This document shows, in pieces, positions 26,262-34,662 of a stretch of DNA of 64,000 bases. Position 1 is the stretch's first letter. Each line of letters starts with the position of its first letter. The translations under genes and the position numbers were made by a program. The notes below the pieces were generated by a model that was not told where the DNA came from, did no database searches, and saw only the letters and a list, made by a program, of their open reading frames with translations. Source of the DNA: Bin34 sp965219935 (GTDB lineage Bacteria > Chloroflexota > Anaerolineae > Caldilineales > Caldilineaceae); assembly GCA_965219935.1 (NCBI GenBank), contig CBDCOU010000003.1, forward strand, positions 3,782,001-3,846,000. The letters are read 5' to 3'.

Positions 26262-27887
26262 TCAACGCACCAGGGAGAACTGCCGTTCCTCGCAGGTGAT
26301 GCACTCGACCAGGGCGGTCCGCCCGGCGAACGTCTGTGCCGCCGCCTCCTTGATCGCGGGAATGACGTCGGCCGGATCGGTCACCTTCACGGACCAGGCA
26401 CCCAGGGACGCGGCCAAGTCGGCGTATTCCCCCGACAGGAACTTGGTCCCGTACTTCTCGGTTGCGACCGGCAGGTGCTTCTCGTAGCCGCCCATGGCCG
26501 AGTTGTTGACCAACAGGGTCAGGATCGGCACCTTGGAGCGCACGGAGGTCTCGATGTCCATGCCGCACATGCCCATGGCGGCATCGCCGACAAAGTTCAC
26601 CACCAGTTTCTCCGGTGCGGCCAGCTTGGCGCCGATGGCCAGGCCCAACGAATACCCCAACTGGGTGGATTTGCCCCAGCCGATGTAGGTGTTGGGCTTG
26701 CGGGTCATGTAGAAGGGGGAGATCTGATCGCGGGGATTGCCGGAATCGGCGGTCACGATCGTGTTGGACACGTCCACGGCCTCCTGCAAGTCGTGGATGA
26801 CCCGGTAGGGGTTGATGGGAGTTTCGTCGGAGGTCAGCTTCGGTCCCCATTCCTCCTCCCAGGCACTGCGCAGCTCCCCGAGTTCGGCCGCCGCATCCTT
26901 CTCCGACACGGTGCCGCGGGCCTTGATCGCGGCCAGCAGGGCCTGCAGGACCAGTTTGGCATCGCCCATCAATGCCTGGTCCAGGACCAGGTCCTTGTTC
27001 AGGTCCCGTTCGTCCAGGGCAGCGTGGATTATCGTCTTGCCGGACGGTACCGGGGTGCTCAGGAACATGCTGGTGAAGCTGGTGCCGACGCCGAACAGGC
27101 AGTCTGCATGCGCCAGCATTTGCTTTAGCTGGGCCGGGCCGGTGTAGGTGCCGCAGCCCAGCGACAGGGGATGGTTCTCGGGGAAGCTGCTCTTGCCCGG
27201 CAAGGTGGTCATGACCGGGGCCTGGAGTAGTTCGGCCAGTTCCACCAGTTCGTCGGTGGCTTCGGCATAGAGGACTCCCTGACCCGACTGGATGACCGGT
27301 CGCTGCGCTGCCAGCAACAGGTCGGCCGCCCGGTTCACGTCCGCCGGATCGGGGCCGTAGCGCACCGGGCGCACGGGTTCGTAGTCCACGCTGTCGCCGA
27401 ACTCGGCGGATCCCACGTCGCCCGGCAGTTCCAGCATGACGGGCCCGGGTGTGCCGGACCGGAGCATCTGATAGGCCCGGCGCAGCATTTCGGGCGCGCG
27501 TTCCGGGGTGTTGATGCGGGCCACCCACTTCGTCACGTGCTGGTAGTTGCGGCTGGCGTCGAACTCCGGCGGCACATCGGTGCGGGAGACACCACCCTGT
27601 CCGGGCAGGATCAGGACCGGCACGGAGTCGGCATAGGCCTGGGCCACGCCGGCGAACGCGTTCTCGATCCCAGGTCCGGCCTGCATGCAGCACACGCCGA
27701 TGCGGTTGCCGTTGTGGATGCGGGAGAAACCGTCCGCAATGTTGATGACGGTGCGTTCGGTGCGCGCCAGAATCGGGCGTATGTCGCCTGCCGCCGCGTA
27801 CTCGATCAGCGGATTGGCGGGGAAGCAGCTGAGGAACTCCGTGTTCTCTCGCTTGAGGATTTCAACGACAGCTTGATAGACGTTCAT
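26262..27887 (-). CDS. Thiamine diphosphate-dependent enzyme, acetolactate synthase-like
   Basis: A 541-residue ThDP enzyme with the three usual domains. The catalytic Glu is in RTERTVINIADGFSR (Glu44). The central domain contains RPVIQSGQGVLYAEATDEL, and the cofactor motif is GDAAMGM...NNSAMGGY, where the third position of the usual GDG is Ala. The family includes acetolactate synthases, benzoylformate decarboxylases and oxalyl-CoA decarboxylase-like enzymes; no small regulatory subunit or pathway gene is nearby, so the substrate is undetermined. The ATG at 27887 is preferred over a GTG two codons upstream. Confidence 0.9.
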   Translation of the reverse strand: MNVYQAVVEILKRENTEFLSCFPANPLIEYAAAGDIRPILARTERTVINIADGFSRIHNGNRIGVCCMQAGPGIENAFAGVAQAYADSVPVLILPGQGGVSRTDVPPEFDASRNYQHVTKWVARINTPERAPEMLRRAYQMLRSGTPGPVMLELPGDVGSAEFGDSVDYEPVRPVRYGPDPADVNRAADLLLAAQRPVIQSGQGVLYAEATDELVELAELLQAPVMTTLPGKSSFPENHPLSLGCGTYTGPAQLKQMLAHADCLFGVGTSFTSMFLSTPVPSGKTIIHAALDERDLNKDLVLDQALMGDAKLVLQALLAAIKARGTVSEKDAAAELGELRSAWEEEWGPKLTSDETPINPYRVIHDLQEAVDVSNTIVTADSGNPRDQISPFYMTRKPNTYIGWGKSTQLGYSLGLAIGAKLAAPEKLVVNFVGDAAMGMCGMDIETSVRSKVPILTLLVNNSAMGGYEKHLPVATEKYGTKFLSGEYADLAASLGAWSVKVTDPADVIPAIKEAAAQTFAGRTALVECITCEERQFSLVR

Positions 27888-28098
27888 GGGCACCGCGGAT
27901 CAATGGCAGGTTGGGGCGGGAGGGCGGACGTCACAGAGCGAAGGCAGGTCATGGTCCTGGAGAGGTGTCACGCAACCTGCACTGTGCGTCCGGCGTAAGT
28001 ATATTAGGTTCAGCCGTTGGCTTCCGCCTGTTGAAGTCGGGGGCGGCCATGCGGTCCAAGCCGATCGGGCACACGAGCAAACCACCCATCCGAGTTAC

Positions 28099-28302
28099 AT
28101 GGACGAATCCTTTCTTTCCTGCAACACCTGTTTCGTGGCCCTGCTCCTTGCGTTTGTGGTACTCGTCGCCTTCGGCGCGTTCCTGGGCATCCTGGGCGGG
28201 GTGATTTCCGCCGTGTTCGGTCTGTTTGCCGCCATCCCGGGTTGGGTCTGGCTGGTGATTGTCGTGGTTGCGGTCGTCATGTGGCAGCGCCGAGGTCGTT
28301 GA
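28099..28302 (+). CDS. Small two-helix membrane protein
   Basis: A 67-residue protein, largely hydrophobic: a first segment (VALLLAFVVLVAFGAFLG), a Gly-rich turn, and a second segment (GWVWLVIVVVAVVMW) ending in a basic QRRGR. It has no recognised domain, and its ribosome site is weak. It is divergent from the ThDP enzyme gene. A longer frame starting at 27886 exists, but its upstream part lacks protein-like composition. Confidence 0.6.
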   Translation: MDESFLSCNTCFVALLLAFVVLVAFGAFLGILGGVISAVFGLFAAIPGWVWLVIVVVAVVMWQRRGR

Positions 28303-28330
28303 TGCGGCCGGGCGACACGCGTCTCCGGGC

Positions 28331-28431
28331 CCGCAACCGAGCCTGGTGTGATTACAGCCGTCTCCACTCGGCTGGGTACTCGGCCCATCAGAGTTGCCGA
28401 GTGGAGACGGGGACGGAGGCTCGGTTGGCGG
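28331..28431. repeat. Large nested inverted repeat
   Basis: Inner arms at 28358-28372 and 28396-28410 are perfect 15-base complements (CCGTCTCCACTCGGC) with a 23-base loop. Outer arms at 28331-28344 and 28417-28431 pair over 14 bases with one bulge (CCGCAACCGAGCCT). Together they would fold into a cruciform or long hairpin. It may be a palindromic repeat element or a strong terminator downstream of the small membrane protein. Confidence 0.8.
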
Positions 28432-28451
28432 CCTGAGCTTGCCCCAGTCGG

Positions 28452-28480
28452 CCCCTGATCGGCCATTGGCCGATCAGGGG
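28452..28480. repeat. Perfect short palindromic hairpin
   Basis: Arms of 13 bases (CCCCTGATCGGCC) pair perfectly around a three-base ATT loop. No T-run follows on either strand, so a classic terminator is doubtful. It lies 20 bases after the larger nested palindrome and may belong to the same element. Confidence 0.8.
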
Positions 28481-28548
28481 TATCGCGCCCCGGAATGGTA
28501 GGGGGACGCGCCAGGTTGCATTGCCACAGCACCCTTTCGACAAATAGT

Positions 28549-28593
28549 TTGACAAAACAAGCTTCCTGATCCACAATCAGGACAGGAGGTGAG
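28549..28593 (+). promoter_or_regulatory. Promoter, operator and strong ribosome site of the MerR-VWA operon
   Basis: A perfect TTGACA -35 at 28549-28554 is followed, 17 bases on, by CACAAT (28572-28577) as a -10. An inverted repeat TCCTGAT-CCACA-ATCAGGA (28564-28582) overlaps the -10 and is a likely operator, perhaps for the MerR protein itself. A 12-base-spaced direct repeat of GACAAA overlaps the -35. AGGAGGTGAG at 28584-28593 is a near-consensus Shine-Dalgarno. Confidence 0.65.
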
Positions 28594-28595
28594 AC

Positions 28596-28982
28596 ATGAA
28601 GCTGCCGGACCTGTGCCGGTTGACCGGGGTCTCGGCCCGGCAGGTGAGATACCTGATATCCGAGAACATCGTGCCCCCGCCCACAGGCGGGCGGGCCCAT
28701 GCCCGGTACGACGGCCGCCATGTGCAGGCCGTTCGGCGCTATCAGCAGTTGAAGGAGATGGGTTTTGCACCGGCGTCCATTCGCATTCTGATGGAGATGG
28801 AGGCCGGGGTGCCCATTCCCCTCATGCCGGGCGTGGCCCTGCTGGTGGACCCCGGTCTTCTGGCGGACAACGATACCGACCTGCAGGTGCTGGTCCAGCA
28901 CCTGCAACAGTGTCTGCAACAGCATGTCAAGGCTCAAGGAGCAACACATGATGAAAGCCCCAACCCGACTGAATCCGATTGA
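28596..28982 (+). CDS. MerR family transcriptional regulator
   Basis: A 128-residue DNA-binding protein. The N-terminus is a MerR winged helix-turn-helix (LCRLTGVSARQVRYLISE, then RYDGRHVQAVRRYQQLKEMG). It is followed by a short helix that would form the dimer coiled coil. No Cys or drug-binding domain is seen, so the signal is unknown. It has a strong ribosome site and a plausible promoter with an overlapping palindrome. Its 3' end overlaps the start of the VIT/VWA gene by 35 bases, so the two are translated together, and the regulator probably controls that partner. Confidence 0.92.
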   Translation: MKLPDLCRLTGVSARQVRYLISENIVPPPTGGRAHARYDGRHVQAVRRYQQLKEMGFAPASIRILMEMEAGVPIPLMPGVALLVDPGLLADNDTDLQVLVQHLQQCLQQHVKAQGATHDESPNPTESD

Positions 28983-31068
28983 GCAAGTTGTGGCGACATA
29001 CCATGGCGGGAAGCAGCAGACGATGCCTCTGCAGTCCATTGATATCCGGGTGGAGATTGTCAGTGCCCTGGTGGCCGCGGAGACGGTACGCACCTACCAC
29101 AACGACAGCGAACGCCCCATTGAGGCCGTAATGTCGTTCCCGGTGCCGGTCGGTGCGGTCTTCCATGATTTGGAAGTTCGCTTGGACAACCAGACCTACA
29201 AGGGGCAGGCGCTGGCCAAAGTGAAGGCTGCGGAAAGATACGAGGATGCAGTCGATGAAGGCCGGACGGCCGTGCTGCATGCGGAAGTTCTGAAAGGTGT
29301 TCACAGTCTGTCGGTCGCCAATCTGGCACCAGGGGCCGAGATTGAGGTGACAAGCCGTTGGACCGACATTCTGCATGCCGACGGATGCAACGGACATTAC
29401 CGGATACCGCTCACGGTTGGCGACGTGTACGGCACGTTCTCCGGCGAGGACGTGGATGAGCCCACCCATGGTGGCGAGGCCGTGCCAACATCTCTGTCTG
29501 TCACAAGCAATGCCCGAGCCGTACACGTGCGCGGATCGGGTACAGCGGATGGTGACATACCCGGTTGGGCGGGCGCGGTGCCGGCCGATGCTCCCATTGA
29601 CATTGAGGTGAGCGACTGGCCACAGGGGGTTCTGGCGGGCAGGACTGCCGAGCGGCGGTCCGTGACGATGAACCTGCAACCAGCGGCCTCAGGCCAGGCC
29701 GACTTGGATGTCGCCGTTCTGCTGGATCGATCCGGCTCCATGGCGAGTCTGTGCGAAGGGTCCGGATTGTCGGATGCGTCCACCCACGCCGTCGTGCAAC
29801 AGGGATTGGCGGACTTGGGCGAGATGCTGCGTTCGGACGATCGTCTGGCGCTATGGGAATTCGACACGTCCTGTACCCCGGTCGGTACCGGTCAGCCGGT
29901 GGTGCCCCGGGACTGGCATGGACTGGTACGGCAACTGCAGGGCCCGGGCGGAGGCACGGAGATCGGTGGAGCCCTTGAGACCGTGATGCGCAACACCGAA
30001 GCCCGGGATCTTCTTCTGGTTACCGATGGCCAGAGCTACGCATTGGATGTCCATGGCCTGGCCGGCCGGGGCAGACGCATCTCCGTCCTGCTCGTGGGGG
30101 AGGCTTCCCTGGAAGCCCAAGTGGGCCATCTGGCGGCCATGACCGGTGGGGATCTCCATTATGTCCAAGGGGTGGACGTCGGTGCCGCGTTACGGACGGT
30201 GACACAGGTTCTGCGCCAACCTCATCGGGTTGCATTGCAACGCGAAGCCGCGGGGGAAGACGGTTTTGTCTCTCTGGAGGCCAACCGCAACGGCGTTGAC
30301 ATCCGGATTGCACCGTCCGCGGAAGCACCAGCGGCAGTGGATTGGATCAGCCGCGCGGTGGGAGCCCTGTCCGCTGGTCTCCTGTTGCCCGCGCTGCCGG
30401 AAGACGAGGCTGCGAACCTGGCCGTCAAAGAAGGGCTGATCACCCATATGACCAGCTTGGTCCTGGTCACCGAAGGCGTGGTGGACGGGGACCGACTTCC
30501 GGACACCGTCAAGATTTCCGTGCCTACCCCGCGCACCGTGGCTGGCACCCCACCCGTGGTTGCCGCCTCAGGGATCCTTGCGCGGCTCAACTACGGCGGG
30601 GGCCTGGCTCTGCAGTCGGATCTTGAGTCGGTTGGCAAACAATTCGGGCCTGTCAGTTATCCCCTGCGCTCCCCTGTCCGGCAGGCACGTGCCAAGTACC
30701 GGTTCCCCTCCTCGTCCCCGCCGGAAGGGACGGATGATACGCCGATGGCATCCTCCGCATCCCTACTACTCTCAGACGCGGTGGCCCACAGCATTCATTG
30801 GGATGCCCATGCCTCCGATCTGGTTCAAGGAACGGTGGACAGGGAAGACGCGTGGGTACGCGAGGCCATCAACAAACTGGCGGAATGGGATACAGTGCAG
30901 GAGGCGGCGAGCGAATGGGAACTGTCGCCTGTGCAGGTCGTTTTGGCACTGCTGGCACATCGCGTCGCCGACGGCTCGCGCCATGCGCGTCGGGTGTTGC
31001 GCAGTCTGCTGCGAGGTGTCGATGAGCTCCAGTTCCAACTGTTGGCGAAGCCGTTGTCCCGGTTCTGA
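28948..31068 (+). CDS. VIT and von Willebrand factor A domain protein
   Basis: A 706-residue protein without a signal peptide. Residues 1 to about 130 form a VIT domain (VEIVSALVAAETVRTYHND, MSFPVPVGAVFHDLEV). A VWA domain follows from about residue 250 with an intact MIDAS motif (LLDRSGSMASL) and TDGQSYALD as the later metal-binding loop. The C-terminal 200 residues are helical and unnamed. AAGGAG six bases upstream supports the ATG at 28948. The cytoplasmic location and coupling to a MerR gene are unusual: most VIT/VWA proteins in bacteria are exported or associated with MoxR ATPases. Confidence 0.92.
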   Translation: MMKAPTRLNPIEQVVATYHGGKQQTMPLQSIDIRVEIVSALVAAETVRTYHNDSERPIEAVMSFPVPVGAVFHDLEVRLDNQTYKGQALAKVKAAERYEDAVDEGRTAVLHAEVLKGVHSLSVANLAPGAEIEVTSRWTDILHADGCNGHYRIPLTVGDVYGTFSGEDVDEPTHGGEAVPTSLSVTSNARAVHVRGSGTADGDIPGWAGAVPADAPIDIEVSDWPQGVLAGRTAERRSVTMNLQPAASGQADLDVAVLLDRSGSMASLCEGSGLSDASTHAVVQQGLADLGEMLRSDDRLALWEFDTSCTPVGTGQPVVPRDWHGLVRQLQGPGGGTEIGGALETVMRNTEARDLLLVTDGQSYALDVHGLAGRGRRISVLLVGEASLEAQVGHLAAMTGGDLHYVQGVDVGAALRTVTQVLRQPHRVALQREAAGEDGFVSLEANRNGVDIRIAPSAEAPAAVDWISRAVGALSAGLLLPALPEDEAANLAVKEGLITHMTSLVLVTEGVVDGDRLPDTVKISVPTPRTVAGTPPVVAASGILARLNYGGGLALQSDLESVGKQFGPVSYPLRSPVRQARAKYRFPSSSPPEGTDDTPMASSASLLLSDAVAHSIHWDAHASDLVQGTVDREDAWVREAINKLAEWDTVQEAASEWELSPVQVVLALLAHRVADGSRHARRVLRSLLRGVDELQFQLLAKPLSRF

Positions 31069-31547
31069 TGGAACCTGCCAGAAGTCCAGCTGAGGGAGCG
31101 AGGTTTCTTCCGATGCCGGGGCGAGGGGCTGAAATCGCCCGATCCTGCGAGAGTCGGGGCTGCTGTCTGTGTTGAACGAAATCGGCAGGCGGCAGAGAGC
31201 CAGTGTGGCTGGCACTCGCTCCTTGATCGATCGTGCGTGGCCCGGGATGTCAAAACGGCCTGAACCACATCTTGCGCTGTGATTTCAGGGGGCTTCGGGG
31301 GACGATTACTGCCTCAACAGGGACCACGCCCTAACTGTGAGGGGCATCCTGTGTCGGGCCACGCTGAACATAGTGAGGGCGGTCCGGCAGAATTTCAGGC
31401 TGGAGCTGTTAACACCAGTCCACTGAGGAGCAAGCCCAGGTGCAATTCTTCAGTTCTGGTTCCGACCTTGGCTGCAGGTGACTTTTCGGTTTTCGTGGGC
31501 TACCGCACCATGGGACTCGATTTCCGCGCATCTTCCTGGCGAAGTGG
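31069..31547. other. Intergenic region, no gene seen
   Basis: About 480 bases between the VWA gene and the small leftward gene. Several frames are open but have no coherent protein content. No hairpin terminator, promoter or RNA gene could be supported by eye. Confidence 0.5.
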
Positions 31548-31766
31548 TTAAGCATTGAGGTCAGCAGATTCCTGTGCTGTTCGGGGCGAAGCACCGTTTT
31601 CGTGGCTGCTCTCGAGCTCGTCTGCAACATGTCCCTGAGCCTGCCCGTACGCCGTTTGCGGGCTCCTCCGCGACAACTCTTCGGCAATCAGCTCCTTGGC
31701 TAGCACCTCGACTTCCCTCCGAAGGGCCGTCGGCAGATTGTCCATTTTTTCCTTGAGGGTGGTCAT
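31548..31766 (-). CDS. Small DUF2281-like protein, possible antitoxin
   Basis: A 72-residue protein. It begins TTLKEKMDNLPTALRREVEV, a pattern seen in DUF2281-type small proteins that often accompany toxins. The C-terminal half (from about residue 35) has low similarity to anything and may be read out of frame. It sits immediately beyond the 3' end of the tnpB gene. No toxin partner is adjacent. Confidence 0.5.
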   Translation of the reverse strand: MTTLKEKMDNLPTALRREVEVLAKELIAEELSRRSPQTAYGQAQGHVADELESSHENGASPRTAQESADLNA

Positions 31767-31847
31767 CGCTTCATCCTACCTGTTCCCTAATACCTGCAAG
31801 TACTTGACCCGCAGGGTTCTGGCGTTTCGCTCTCGGCCCGGCGCGCG

Positions 31848-33236
31848 TTAGGGCGGCCTCAGCCGTCCGGCGACGGGCTCGAGTCCGGGATGAGCAGTCC
31901 CATCCGTTGTCCCGCTTCGATCCAACAGCAGGCGCTTGACCTCGCGGTAGGGCGTGTACAACGTAATCCCGTCGTCGTACAGGCGCTGCAGGATGTTGCG
32001 GGCGGCGTTGGTGTCCGCATCCAACACGACTCCGTCCAGGCCGTAAAACTTGTCGCCGGTACGCCTGCCTTGAAGCAGGCCCGTCCGCGAGTCCATTTGC
32101 GACGTGTAGGCGGGGTTCACCAACACCAGCGCCGAACCTCGGCGCCGAGATATCGAAGTGAGGGTGTCGGCCATGAGGCCCTTGACCCAGCCGCTCAGAC
32201 GGCGGTTGGTGTCGCGGTGGCGATACCTGGACGACGCCATGGGGGCCGTCAGGTCCTCGCAGGCGATGGTGCTTGCGCGGTCGACGACGCGGTGGGCGGC
32301 ATGGCAGAGAAAGTCGCGCGTCTGCGCCGTGTGCTTCTGCTGCCGGCGGTCCCACTTCCGGTTGCCAAGGTTGTTGCGGCGGATGTTGTCGGCTTTCTTG
32401 ATCCGTCCGGCCTCGCGGTGCTTCTGCTCGACCGCCCGGAGTTGGTTGCGCCGTTGGCCCTTGACCTTGCGGGCATCGCTCTCCGCGGCCAGCAGGTCGC
32501 CCAAGCCCTCGCCGTGCCGCTCGCCTGCGCTGTCGGCATAGGCTTCGGTGTAACCCTTGTCGATGCCGAGCTCGCCATCCCCGCAGGGTTTCGTGCTGCA
32601 TGCGGCGGTCTCGTCGATGGCGTAGTGGATCGCCACCTGGCCGTCGTCCTGCAGGATGAGCCGCAGGGTGCCGGTGGGCAGATGCCTGCCCCGGAGCGGG
32701 ATGGCAATGCGCTGGCCGCGTTCCAGGCCCTGCAGATGGACCCAGGCCCGACCGTGCCAGACCTTGGCGGTGTAGGAACCCGCATCGGCCACGATCTGGT
32801 TGGTCACGCGTGAGGTGCCGCCCTGCCACTTCCTGCGCATTTGGCGGTGCAGGAAGGAATCCTCGTCCCAGCGGTTGCGTTTCAACAGCGAGTAGAGGCG
32901 CTGCCGCTCGTCGGGGTGGCCCCGGGTCCTGTGCCGGATGGCCTTCTTGACCGGCACCTTGACCGCGTCCCGCGCGGCCGCGATGTCTCCCAGGGCATCG
33001 GACAACGCGGCTTTGCCCAATCGGGCCGGCAATCCGTGCCAGGCATAGCCCTCCGCCATCCAGGCGTTGCGGATCGCGTACACGGACTGTGGTGCCGTGG
33101 ACAGGCCGCTGCCGCGTTGCCAGGCATCGGCCCGCACGCGACCACAGAGGGCCGCCATGTCCTTCAACCGCTCGAACTTGGCCTTGTGCAACCCCTGGCT
33201 GTGCAGGATGCGCGTGACCTTGGGGTTACCGGCCAT
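31848..33236 (-). CDS. tnpB: TnpB-like RNA-guided nuclease without the zinc finger
   Basis: A 462-residue protein of normal length for TnpB. The RuvC acidic residues are present: Asp226 in GELGIDKGYTEAY, Glu327 in ACEDLTAPM, Asp408 in LDADTNAARNI. The Cys4 zinc finger that normally separates the last two is absent; the segment reads YTSQMDSRTGLLQGRRTG, which keeps the YTSQ start but has no Cys. Similar Cys-less TnpBs are known in IS607 relatives. It starts inside the last codons of the recombinase remnant. Whether it still cuts is not known. Confidence 0.85.
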   Translation of the reverse strand: MAGNPKVTRILHSQGLHKAKFERLKDMAALCGRVRADAWQRGSGLSTAPQSVYAIRNAWMAEGYAWHGLPARLGKAALSDALGDIAAARDAVKVPVKKAIRHRTRGHPDERQRLYSLLKRNRWDEDSFLHRQMRRKWQGGTSRVTNQIVADAGSYTAKVWHGRAWVHLQGLERGQRIAIPLRGRHLPTGTLRLILQDDGQVAIHYAIDETAACSTKPCGDGELGIDKGYTEAYADSAGERHGEGLGDLLAAESDARKVKGQRRNQLRAVEQKHREAGRIKKADNIRRNNLGNRKWDRRQQKHTAQTRDFLCHAAHRVVDRASTIACEDLTAPMASSRYRHRDTNRRLSGWVKGLMADTLTSISRRRGSALVLVNPAYTSQMDSRTGLLQGRRTGDKFYGLDGVVLDADTNAARNILQRLYDDGITLYTPYREVKRLLLDRSGTTDGTAHPGLEPVAGRLRPP

Positions 33237-33528
33237 CGCCGGCGGCCTCCCGGATTGTGCGCTGGTACGAACGCAATCCGGACAGGCGCCCGGAGAACGT
33301 ATGCACGATGGCCATCAGGTCCTCCACCATCTCCGCCTGCGGGGACAGGCTTGCCTGGTTGACCACCGTGAAGGTGCAGCCGTGCCGTTGGGCAAAGTGC
33401 TCGAACCAGTCGAAGCCGAAGCGGGTGAGCCGGTCCCTGTGGGCGATGAGCAGGTGGGCGATGTCCCGGTGCTCGATGCGCGCCATCAGGGCCAGGAACA
33501 CCGGGCGCTTGAAGTCGAGGCCGCCGCA
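33226..33528 (-). pseudogene. tnpA: IS607 serine recombinase, C-terminal remnant
   Basis: The frame reads GLDFKRPVFLALMARIEHRD, then LIAHRDRLTRFGFDWFEHF, then EMVEDLMAIVHTFSGRLSGL, which is the C-terminal part of the resolvase domain of IS607 TnpA. The N-terminal helix-turn-helix and the catalytic Ser region are gone. Upstream sequence in this frame belongs to a vapC-like gene, so the element cannot transpose by itself. Confidence 0.85.
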
Positions 33529-33663
33529 GTACCGACAGCACTTCCGCGATCAATTCGGGGACAACCAACGAGGCGTCCTCGATGGTGTCAGCCACTGTCA
33601 GACCAAGGGTGTTCTCAGCAAATATTCGACAGCGACCGAAGCGTCGACAACATACCGGCTCAT
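33528..33663 (-). pseudogene. vapC: VapC-like PIN toxin, truncated and frameshifted
   Basis: From the ATG at 33663 (AGGAG five bases before it) the frame reads SRYVVDASVAVEYLLRTP, a typical PIN start with the first Asp. A one-base loss in a C-run stops it, but another frame continues as LTVADTIEDASLVVPELIAE up to the IS607 junction near 33528. The remaining two-thirds of the domain is missing. Confidence 0.8.
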
Positions 33664-33892
33664 CCAGTCTCCTAATCGCGGATGGAGCGTTTTCCATGAG
33701 CAGTGCCGATGCCTCCACGCCCAGATTGGTCTTGGGACGCTGGGCCAAACGTTTTTGCCAATCCCGCCTGGCCAACTCCCGCTCAACGGCAGTAAGTACG
33801 ATAGCGCTTATAGAACAGTGGTTCTCACGGGCATGGAGGCGCAGACGCTCGTGCAGGGTACCCGGTATGTTCTTCACTTGCAGATTGCCCAT
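33661..33892 (-). CDS. vapB: Antitoxin of the FitA/VapB ribbon-helix-helix type
   Basis: From the ATG at 33892 the product begins GNLQVKNIPGTLHERLRLHA, the ribbon-helix-helix DNA-binding start of FitA-type antitoxins, followed by SISAIVLTAVERELAR. It runs for about 77 residues to the vapC start. No stop codon is found at the expected place, and the frame reads on into vapC and the insertion element, so the true end is unclear. The toxin next to it is broken. Confidence 0.6.
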
Positions 33893-34034
33893 GTCATGAA
33901 TACCGCATGATTGGAGCATGAATTGCCAAGCTGTTGGGTTGTTGCGACACGGTTTCAGTTTCGTTGGTCTTGGTCTGAACCCGCGCGCTGAGGAAGGGCT
34001 TGGGACCGGGTCGGAGGACCAGTCCCGCGGGCAG

Positions 34035-34310
34035 CTATGCGACGAACGTGTTGAGCATGTACGAAACCATGAAGGCCACAACCACGAAAGCGACGGGCAC
34101 CAGCACAAACGTCAACATGCGTTGGTTGAGGCGACTCTCCATCTCCCGCAGTTCGTCCTTGGTTGCAACGGTCTCCAGCTTGGCTTCGAGTCGGGCCTCG
34201 AACTGCGCCCAGTCCGGTACCAGCAGGGCAATGGTTTCCGCCTGCGCCGCGGGCAGCCCCGCGGCGATCAGTGCCTCGCGGGCATCCACGTTCATCATCT
34301 TCCCGTCCAT
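34035..34310 (-). CDS. Small coiled-coil protein with C-terminal membrane anchor
   Basis: A 91-residue protein, starting MDGKMMNVDAREAL; GGAGG six bases upstream supports the ATG at 34310. The middle part is a charged coiled coil (FEARLEAKLETVATKDELRE) and the end is one membrane segment (TFVLVPVAFVVVAFMVSYML). It resembles DUF1640-type proteins. It is a hypothetical membrane-anchored oligomer, commonly found near toxin-antitoxin genes; no partner can be named. Confidence 0.7.
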   Translation of the reverse strand: MDGKMMNVDAREALIAAGLPAAQAETIALLVPDWAQFEARLEAKLETVATKDELREMESRLNQRMLTFVLVPVAFVVVAFMVSYMLNTFVA

Positions 34311-34662
34311 ACGCTTCCTCCAAGTGGGAGGATCGGAAGCCTGCACCGTCCCGATCCTCGGATCAAGTCGGCACCGAAACCCGTGGTTGGATTGTCTACC
34401 GGCCCGGGCATCCCTTGAGGACTCTCCCGGATGTTGATTCTAGCACCCGCGTCTAGTGGTAGGACATCTGGCCGCCGAAACCCCGGATGCGTTCACTTCC
34501 AGGTCCCTGGGTGGCCGTCGGAAGGCCTAGGCACCCGGTAAGGGAGCTAGGAATCGGCCCGGACGGGTCCCGCGTTTCGGCTTGCCTGCAGGCCTGCCAC
34601 CTGATCGGATGGGGTCCATGCCCACAATATGAAACTGGGAACTTGTGCATTGTCAAGAACCA
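34311..34662. other. Intergenic region, no gene seen
   Basis: About 350 bases lie between the end of the second recognition module and the small coiled-coil gene. Open frames here have implausible composition, and no clear hairpin or promoter is visible. Confidence 0.45.

Larger units (their letters stand above)
31848..33528 (-). mobile_element. IS607-family element, 5' truncated
   Basis: The element holds the 3' two-fifths of a serine-recombinase tnpA and a complete tnpB, in the usual IS607 order with an 11-base overlap. It joins, at about 33528, the body of a vapC-like gene. Element ends and any reRNA could not be defined by eye; the 3' end is probably within 31770-31850. Confidence 0.75.

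Noticed and set aside
26185..27693. A 502-residue frame opposite phase to the ThDP enzyme
   Set aside because: It lies within the enzyme gene in another frame, is Arg/Gly-rich, and has no motif.
28095..29093. A 332-residue leftward frame opposite the MerR and VWA genes
   Set aside because: It is antisense to clear coding sequence with a strong promoter and ribosome site, and has no motif.
32882..33145. Short extra frames inside the tnpB gene
   Set aside because: Shadows of the nuclease frame.
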